Positions 46,522 through 64,000 of a DNA stretch of 64,000 bases are shown here, piece by piece. The notes beneath the pieces were generated by a model that worked only from the letters and a program-made list of their open reading frames with translations, searched no databases and was not told the origin of the DNA. Made by a program: the position numbers and the translations under genes. The stretch's first letter is position 1. Each line of letters begins with the position of its first letter. This DNA comes from Anaeramoeba flamelloides. Lineage: Eukaryota > Metamonada > Anaeramoebidae. The stretch lies in assembly GCA_027625915.1 (NCBI GenBank), contig JANTQA010000010.1, positions 682,001 through 746,000 on the forward strand, written 5' to 3'.

Positions 46522-47594
46522 CTTTTAAATATATTTGCAGAATATCCATATTTGTTTTTTTTTTCTTTTTAAAAATATATTTCTTATGTTTTTTTTTTTC
46601 CTAACTTTTTAATTTCTATTGAAAATCTATAGAAAAATGATTATATTTGTTTTTTTTATCTTCATAATAATACTATTGAAAGCTTAATATTTATATTTTT
46701 ATACAAATTCCCTTTTAAATATCTTGATTCAAAAATAATGAATATTATTTTTAAAAAATAATATTAATGATAATTTACTTTTATATTATTTTTATTATCA
46801 CTTTAATAATTAAAATAAAGAAATTTACTCACAAGATCAAAATTTTTTTTTCTAATATTTTATAACTTTTCTAAAAATAATTTTTATTAACTATTAAATA
46901 AAAAACTCATCAAAAAAGTTAGATACTAAAAATACACCACACTTCTATTTTTGACTGAAACCACAAAAATAAAATTAAAAAACTTATTTTTATCGTTCAC
47001 TTATTGATTCTTTTGAAAAAAAATCTTATGTGTATTGAGTTAACTGAATAAAATAATTCTTTTTCTTATTCAGACTTTAAACCTTATTTATTTCTTGTTT
47101 AAATTTTAGTTTATAATAGAATCTCATAATTCTCAAATTTACTTATATTAACTAATAAGATTTTCAAAATAATCTGAATGAATTTCAAGGTTATTAATAA
47201 TCAACAGGTGTTTGCGTTTTTCTTCTTAAAAATTTTAAATTTTGGTATATTTTTTACAATTTTTATTATTTTGTGTTTGTTTCTAAATTTTTTTTTTACA
47301 ACTCTCAAATGTAATTAAAATAATCTTTTTTTTTTGGAATAAAGTTGTAGTCCGCATAAAAAAATCTATTTATTTCATTCCATGATATCCAAATGAAAAA
47401 AAAATCGATTTATTTGATTTTTTTATTATTATCTCTTTTCAAGGAAGAAATGTTGAAGGAATATCAAAAAATGTTAAGAAAAAGTCAAAGGGAAATTGAA
47501 AGAGAAAGAAAAAAATAACAGCGACAAGAAAAAAAATTATTTGCGGAATGAAAAAATCAGCAAAGGAAGGAAGAAACGTTTGAATTTTTTTTTT
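46522..47594. other. gene-free spacer
   Basis: It separates the tail-to-tail ABC transporter and USP genes. T-rich just past the ABC stop (3' UTR). Around 47440-47580 is a purine-rich GAAAGAGAAAGAAAAA-type stretch without a usable frame. Confidence 0.4.
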
Positions 47595-47880
47595 CTTTTT
47601 TGAGTAAGATTAATTTGAAAGAAAAAAAAAATGTTTCAAAATCCAAATTAATTTGAAGAAGGTTGAATCTATGAAATTTCTCTTAAAATGGATACATTTA
47701 CTCTCAAGATATCTTATTGTAAAAAATTGAATTTTCCAAAGAAATTGAGAAATTTTGAATGAGATGTTTTAATTAAAGGCACAAAATTTTTTTAATATTT
47801 TTTTGTTTTTGAAATTTAGAATTTTTTTCAAGGTATTTCTTTTATGGATATGTGATCTAATACAATCTTTAATATTCATC
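47595..47880 (-). repeat. Dispersed repeat family L, copy 3 (inverted)
   Basis: Its reverse complement matches 35430-35715: ATAAAAGAAATACCTTGA, TTCTCAATTTCTTT, ACAATAAGAT and AACATTTTTTTTT in order. Confidence 0.5.
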
Positions 47881-48430
47881 TTATTTTTAAACAATCTTAT
47901 ATCGATTATATATTAGTACAAAAATCGAAAATTTCAATTTTATCTTGGCATTTGCGTGAAAGAAGATTTATTATAATAAAAAGAAAAGTTATTAAACCTT
48001 TTTTTTTTTTTAAAAAAAAAAAGAAATTTAGAATTTATTTATTTTCAGAATTAAAAAAAAAAAAAAAAAAAAAAGGAATAAGATCCCAATCGAATAAACA
48101 ATAATAAAAAATAATATTTTTTGATATTTCTTTGTATTATATTTATTAATAGATAGAACCACTTATAAATACACACAATAACAATAATAGAAACAATATT
48201 TCTTGGTATTATCTAACATGAGATTTTGGATGTAAAAGTAAATTTTGAATTCTGTAATATTATTATAGAAAAAACACAAAATACTTTGGGTGAAATTTAT
48301 AAACTTTTTTTTTTTTATATTACAATGTAACTTATTATAAAGTTTGTTTTTTACCTTTGCCATTGCTTTTATATTTAATATGTGGACGAGAGGTGAAAAG
48401 AAGAATGAATATTTTTTTTTATATAATAAA
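47881..48430. other. spacer / 3' UTR of the USP gene
   Basis: It contains long A and T runs and nothing recognised. Confidence 0.35.
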
Positions 48431-58662
<10,232 letters not shown>

Positions 58663-60590
58663 CTAATAATAAAAAATATAGAAAAAAAAAAAAAAAAAAA
58701 AAAAAAAATAGATTAATAATTGGAATTCAAGGTTAATTTTATATATATATATTACAAAAGAAATTTTTTTCCAAATAAGAATATGATTTGAATTTAAATA
58801 CAACTTTATTATTATGATTAAATTCCTTTATATTTTTCAGAGTTTTTTGTATATTTAATAAAGGTTATTCTCGGATAAAACCAAAAAACATGTGTTTTTT
58901 TTCTTCATTGATCTTTAGAATAAAATTTTATCAAGGGCTCCAAACAATACCAAGTACATTGACTCTTAACAACTCAGTGATTTCAATCTCGAAAGGTGGT
59001 TCTTATAAGAGTTTTGTGATTGTATCCAATTACTAATTTTCATATAATTCTTGGAATTGAATTTAGATTAAAAGATCCCACCCGAATTTAAATTAAAATA
59101 TCTTCACTTCGCTTTGTTTAATATTTTATCAAACCAAATAATAATCTTAAATTACTAAATATTAGATTTTTGGTCATACCATTATTTTTCATTTAATATA
59201 TGAAAATTTTTGTTTCAAGTTCCCTAAGTTTTTACAAATCATTTGATAAAAAAAAACTCAAAGATCTTCACAATACCAATTAGAAATAATATTTTAGGAG
59301 ATCTAATTGCGCTTTCTTATTGAAATTTGAGATATATTTTGAATTATGGTAATTTATTTTTAACAGTATTTACTTTTCTTTTTGGAAATGATTAATTTGT
59401 TCTTCTTGTTTTTAGATCTTAAATACTCATTTCACACCGTGTGTATACTTGAAACAATTCAAATGGGATATTTATTCTTGAAATTTCTTTTGTTTATGCT
59501 GTGTTTCATGAAATTTTCAAAATAAAAAATTATAATTGGATATAAAAAAGTGAAACAGAAACAAAATTTCAACACGATTTTTAATTGGGAACGATTTATA
59601 TATGCTAAGAATGAAAACTAAGATCAAATAATAAAAGAAAAAATAAATTATTTAAAGTCAAAATGGGAGATCAAAAATAATACTGATAAATTCAAAAAAA
59701 TGTTTAAAATTTTTTTGTTGCATTTCCATTTTTTGAATTTTTTTTACCAACTTTGGAGATAGAAGAAGAACGAATTTCTTCAGTTTAAATTCAAAAAAAC
59801 AATAAAAATAGGTTGAGTTGGGAGATCTTCTTTGAAATTAAAGGTTCTTTAAATTACATTTTAAGGTTCTAAATTAAAGCAAAATGATTGAAAGAAATTT
59901 TATTATATTTTAGGGAATTTATCAGTAAAAGTTTTCCTAACACTATTTTATAGTAAGAATTTTTCTTTGGTTAGTTCTATTCTTAAGATCCGAGTCTTTA
60001 CAGTTAAAAATAATTTTCTGAAATAGATTAAAAAAAATTTATAATTTTTATGAGTGCCTAATACCAATAAAAAATTATCCAAAATGTGAAGTGCAATCAA
60101 TCTCCAAAAATCAATAATTAAAAAAGAGGATATTTTTAGATAAAAAAAGTGTCAAAGGTTGACACTCAATTTGCAATTTGAATGGTAAAATATAATTTTG
60201 AAAACAATTATATTGATTTTGAAGTGCTGATCTTTGACACTTTTTGCGATCTCTTAAGATTTTTTTTTTCATTTTTTTCTATTCTCAAATGAGTTATTAT
60301 TTTTATCGAAATAATGTTACAAAATCCTTACTTTAGCAAATATTGTAGGTTACAATATAGCCACAAATTAGATTAAATTGAATAGAATTGATTATGTACT
60401 TTAGGAAAACAATTGGTTTCAGATTAAAGAAATATAATCCATTCGTGAAATTTAAAAAAAGAAGCAAGTAATTTTTTTTTAAAATTTGATTTTTTCGGAT
60501 TTTGAGAACACTTTTAAACTTTTTTTTTTTGAAAATTGATTTTTTTTGAATTGAAGACTCTCTTAAACTTTATTTTAAATTTAATTTTTA
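58663..60590. other. spacer or long 5' intron of the USP gene
   Basis: Apart from the candidate tiny exon, nothing is certain. An imperfect hairpin (60144-60157 with 60232-60246, AAAGTGTCAAAG and its complement) lies in it. A 60-codon minus-strand frame near 59640-59840 lacks any ATG-led or family support. Confidence 0.3.
59449..59473 (-). CDS. candidate tiny upstream exon of the USP gene
   Basis: Read on the minus strand, an acceptor-like TTTCAAG precedes codons for INIPFELFQ, followed by GTATAC, the same donor hexamer as PQ-loop exon 1. Joined in phase 0 to the exon at 58662 it gives PFELFQ-SLFKSHFRKQ, which reads naturally. This rests on splice logic only. Confidence 0.3.
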
Positions 60591-60755
60591 GCCAAAGATG
60601 ATCCTCCTATGAAATTTTTCTTTCGTTATTTGTATTTTTTCAATCAAAAGAAGAGCAATTTCACAATACATTTTTTAGGTTTCAAGTCACTCCTTGAGTA
60701 TGGGGCAAATCCACAGAAAATGAATAGACCCTTAAAAATCGAAGGAAAATTTTGA
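60591..60755 (+). pseudogene. ankyrin-repeat-like fragment
   Basis: An open frame after a TTTTTAG acceptor-like site encodes FKSLLEYGANPQKMNRP, which fits the ankyrin consensus (LLxxGANPxxxN). The TPLH half and any neighbouring repeats are missing, and the frame stops about 25 bp later. It is likely a decayed exon of an ankyrin gene; chance resemblance cannot be excluded. Confidence 0.35.
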
Positions 60756-60864
60756 TTATTTTTAATATTTCCAAAGTAACGATCAGTTTCTCATAATAAT
60801 CAAGGAGATTTTAATTGTCTATGTTGGTTTGATTAACAGTATATTATGGAACTATTCTTTAAAG

Positions 60865-62418
60865 CTAATTTGTTTCTTCTTTTGCTAATGGGGGGTTCAG
60901 AACTCTAAAGTTTTTTTTAAGAGTATCTTTTCGTATGGGGACTTTTGTTGATTGATCGTTTATGAAAAATTTGTTGAAAAATCGACTATTTTTGAGATCT
61001 TCAAAACCACAACATGAATTTCGATAAGAAAGTAGATTTAAAGTGTGTTTGTTGTTTTGATTGAAAATAATATAATGGATCATTCTTTAGAATGTAATTA
61101 GATTCTTCTTTTTTGTTGATTTGATTTTCCGTTTTCAGGTTTCTGCGATTCTATTAAGGTTTCCCAATTAAAAATCTTGTTTAACTTTTTTTCCTGATGG
61201 CTAAAATTTATTCCACAATTCAATTCAAAGATGTGCTTGAAATAATTTGAGGTTTACATTTTGTTAGTTGTGTGTAGTGTGAAAGAATCCTTCCCTCTAA
61301 ATTTTCAGTCCTCTTTTGAAATTGGATTCAATTTCATAAAACACAAAACAAATTTTGATCTGTTTCAATAGAATCAAAAAAGAAAGACTTTTTACCAAGG
61401 GGAGAAAGAAAAAGTAAAAATCAAACATTTAGTTTCAGAAACTGGTTGTTTTGAATACTCTCAGGGTATTTTTTGCTTGTTGAAAAAGGTATCGAATAAA
61501 ATGCATTTTTGTTTGGAGCACGAAAAATCAAAAATAAAGAATCAAGCAGTCGAATATTTTTTGTGGGTATTTTGTTACATATTAGTTCGAGAATTATAAG
61601 CAGAAATTCGTTTGTTGCACTTAAATAATAGTGTGGAACCTTTGATCTCATTAAAATTATTTTGGTTAATTTTGGGATTACAGTATAAAAAAAATATTTT
61701 TTTTCATTTTTTTCCGCTTGGTGAACAGTGATTTCTTTAACTTTTTTTTTGAATTTTCCCAATTGGAGCGAAGGGTTTGTTTCTATAATTATTATTATTT
61801 GCCGTTTGAATATTTAGAAAAAATTGAAAAACAAAAAAAAATGTTACAAAACGAATGATTATGGATGGAACGTTTTTTTTTTTTTTTTTTTTATTTGTCT
61901 GGTTTTTTGTTTTGCTTGGAAAGATATTACGATGTTCAACAGATAGAAAAAGATTTTCATAAAAATCGATATAATTATTTGTCTTGTTGTTCATCCCCTA
62001 ATTCAAATAAATGTTATTTCTCTTGAATTAAAATTTTTGATCTATTTTAAAAAAAAAATTTAGATAAAAGGAAAAATGTTGGAAAAAATGATTTTCTATC
62101 AGTCACTCACCTTTCATAAGGGGAAGATTTCAAATCATGTTATTCCTTTTAAAAATTGTTTTTCACGAACATATTTTTTAAAAAAAATTTTTTGGACGAT
62201 AATTCTAAACATCACTTTTTCTTTCCAAGCATGAAAATTGAAAAACCAATTCGTCTAGTGTTTAATCTTTTCCAATTCTTTTTTTGATTTTCGATTAGAG
62301 TGTTTTTCAGAAAACTTGACGAAAAAAATTGTAGTTTGGGTTTAGAACTCAGTGGTATCCTAGCGATAAATACGAAAAATACTTGATGATTTAATTTTAC
62401 TTCATTATTTGAAAAATG
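60865..62418 (-). other. cluster of small unassigned minus-strand frames
   Basis: Five minus-strand frames follow one another: 62212-62418, 61737-61994, 61421-61762, 61098-61252 and 60865-61083. They have less AT-biased codons and mixed residues, e.g. SKVPHYYLSATNEFLL and FNWETLIESQKPENGK. Only the last begins with a clean ATG. They could be exons of one small-exon gene (perhaps even the far 5' part of the USP gene) or a decaying gene. I could not fit splice phases across all of them and recognise no domain. Confidence 0.3.
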
Positions 62419-64000
62419 TTAGATTGTTAAATAATTACTGTATCCCATGCAGAAATCCATAATTCAAGTGTCTTGTAATTGGGTGGAAATGTTATTAGTA
62501 TTACATGTCTCAAATTACTCTATATCGTCTGATTGGTAAATCTTACTCTTTGTTTATACGTATCAATTAATAATGATACTTTGTTATGTAAATAAATTCA
62601 AGAATTTGGGAAAAATCTTCATTTAAATACCGTTTAAAGATTTCACTCTATTTATAGACTTTTAACCTGAAAAAAGTCAATCTTTATTTGTGCATAGTGG
62701 AGAAAATAATAAATATATTTTTATTGATATCGTGATACTTATATCACCCAGATTGAAAAATATTGTTCTTGTTGTTGAAACAATGAGTAAAATTGTATGA
62801 GAAATTATTTCTTGAAATAGTGAAGATCTTTAATGATGAAAAATTAATTAAAAAAAAAAAGAAAAAATTCTTTCAAGTTTTTTTTATTATTTTTTTTAGA
62901 TCTTAAAGTGAATAATCTCGATTAAATTTTTTTACCTAAATTTAAAAGAGATCGATAAAAATTTTTTTTAAATTACTTCGATTAGAAAGAACCTATTTTT
63001 TTTTCATATTAAATATATTTCTAGATAAGGAATACTTATGTAGAAATTGGTCAAAAATAATAATAATAATAATAGAAACGAGTCCCTTAAAACTAGATAA
63101 ATTTATAAATTCTAATAAAAATATTAAAAGTAATTACTCTCGATTAAAAAATTAACTTTATCTAAATTATAACATTTTTTTAAATTTATTTTCTTCATTA
63201 TCTTTGAACTCTCAAAATAAAAGACACAAGCGAAGGATAATACCTTTCGAATTCTATTTTTTTTTTTTTAATCAAAAATATAGCTAATTTATTAAGATAT
63301 AGAGTAAATTCACATTTCTTATATTAATCTATATCTACTTTGTTTATATATTTTGAGGTTTTAAGGAAAAACTCAACTATTTATTTCCCAAAAAAAAAAA
63401 AAAAGAAAGAAAAAAAGAATTATACTCATTATGGGTAGAATATTATTAAACAAAGATCTTTTTTCGAGAAATAACTAATAGAATATTTCCAAGAAAAAAA
63501 GTTTTTTTTATCAATTTTTTTAGTTTTGCTTTCGAAATCTATTTCGAAACCAAAATAAGAGTATTTGAGTAATTAAAAATATATTTTGTCCAATCCTTTG
63601 TAACTATGGTTTTCAATTTTTTAATTTCAAAGATTTGACTCAATAATTATCAACACATATACTAAAGAATGATTATTTTAGTTTCCTTGTAATGGTCCTA
63701 TTTGTATTTCTGATTAATTTACAAATAAAAGAAATTATTTGTTAAAAAAATCTATTGGTTAATTATTGAATTTTTTTAAAAAAATTGAATTTTTTAAGTA
63801 AATAATCTACGTTTCGTTACATATTAAAGAAAGATATTTTGCAACTTTGGAGTCTGAAAATTGATAATTCAACATTTAAATTGGTCTCAAAATGTTGATT
63901 TTTTTCTGAAATTTTTGGGTTTTGCTAATATAAGGATTATTTTTAATTGATGAGATCAACAAATAGTAATACTTTAATAATCAATTTTTTAGATACAATT
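62419..64000. other. gene-free spacer to window end
   Basis: It contains one family I element (62902-63091) and long A/T runs; otherwise nothing is recognised. Confidence 0.4.
62902..63091. mobile_element. Family I short MITE-like element, copy 3
   Basis: It matches 54792-54979 end to end, with a diverged left terminus (CTTAAAGTGAATA) and a clear right terminus (GAGTCCCTTAA). Confidence 0.6.

Overview
The window looks like nuclear DNA of a free-living protist with a very AT-rich genome. Coding exons are visibly richer in G+C than the spacers. The standard genetic code fits: TAA and TGA end clear reading frames and no internal stops need recoding. Introns are GT-AG, proteins carry long Asn, Lys and Lys/Glu runs, and an RCC1-repeat protein carries tandem BTB domains. 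That combination, with an organellar Hsp10, most suggests Anaeramoeba (inference, not proven). No rRNA, tRNA, CRISPR, retrovirus-like element or bacterial-type operon was recognised.

Layout. 1-5.7 kb: spacer with nested miniature DNA transposons. 5.72-8.14 kb (+): RWD/F-box/leucine-rich-repeat protein. 8.1-12.0 kb: spacer with a long-inverted-repeat element. 12.01-12.39 kb (+): Hsp10 co-chaperonin. 12.4-16.06 kb: spacer with a second nested transposon. 16.06-17.71 kb (+): RCC1-BTB protein. 21.36-23.64 kb (-): two-exon Nup50/RanBP3-like protein with a C-terminal Ran-binding domain. 23.8-32.1 kb: repeat-rich spacer. 32.17-37.72 kb (+): seven-exon PQ-loop transporter of the PQLC2/Ypq type, with introns up to 2.4 kb. 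41.92-46.52 kb (+): intronless ABCC (MRP) transporter. 48.43-58.66 kb (-): at least five exons of a large USP9X/24/34-type ubiquitin protease, whose 5' end was not found. 58.7-64 kb: spacer with small unassigned open frames and an ankyrin-like scrap.

The genes form no shared pathway. Themes recur: ubiquitin (F-box adaptor, BTB protein, deubiquitinase), Ran/nuclear transport (RanBD protein) and membrane transport (PQ-loop, ABCC). Each gene stands alone with its own spacer.

The most informative structure outside genes is a dense set of non-autonomous DNA transposons. Several have readable target duplications (TA, TTA/TAA, TTAA), and in two places one element sits inside another. Repeat copies also lie inside introns, which helps explain the very uneven intron lengths.
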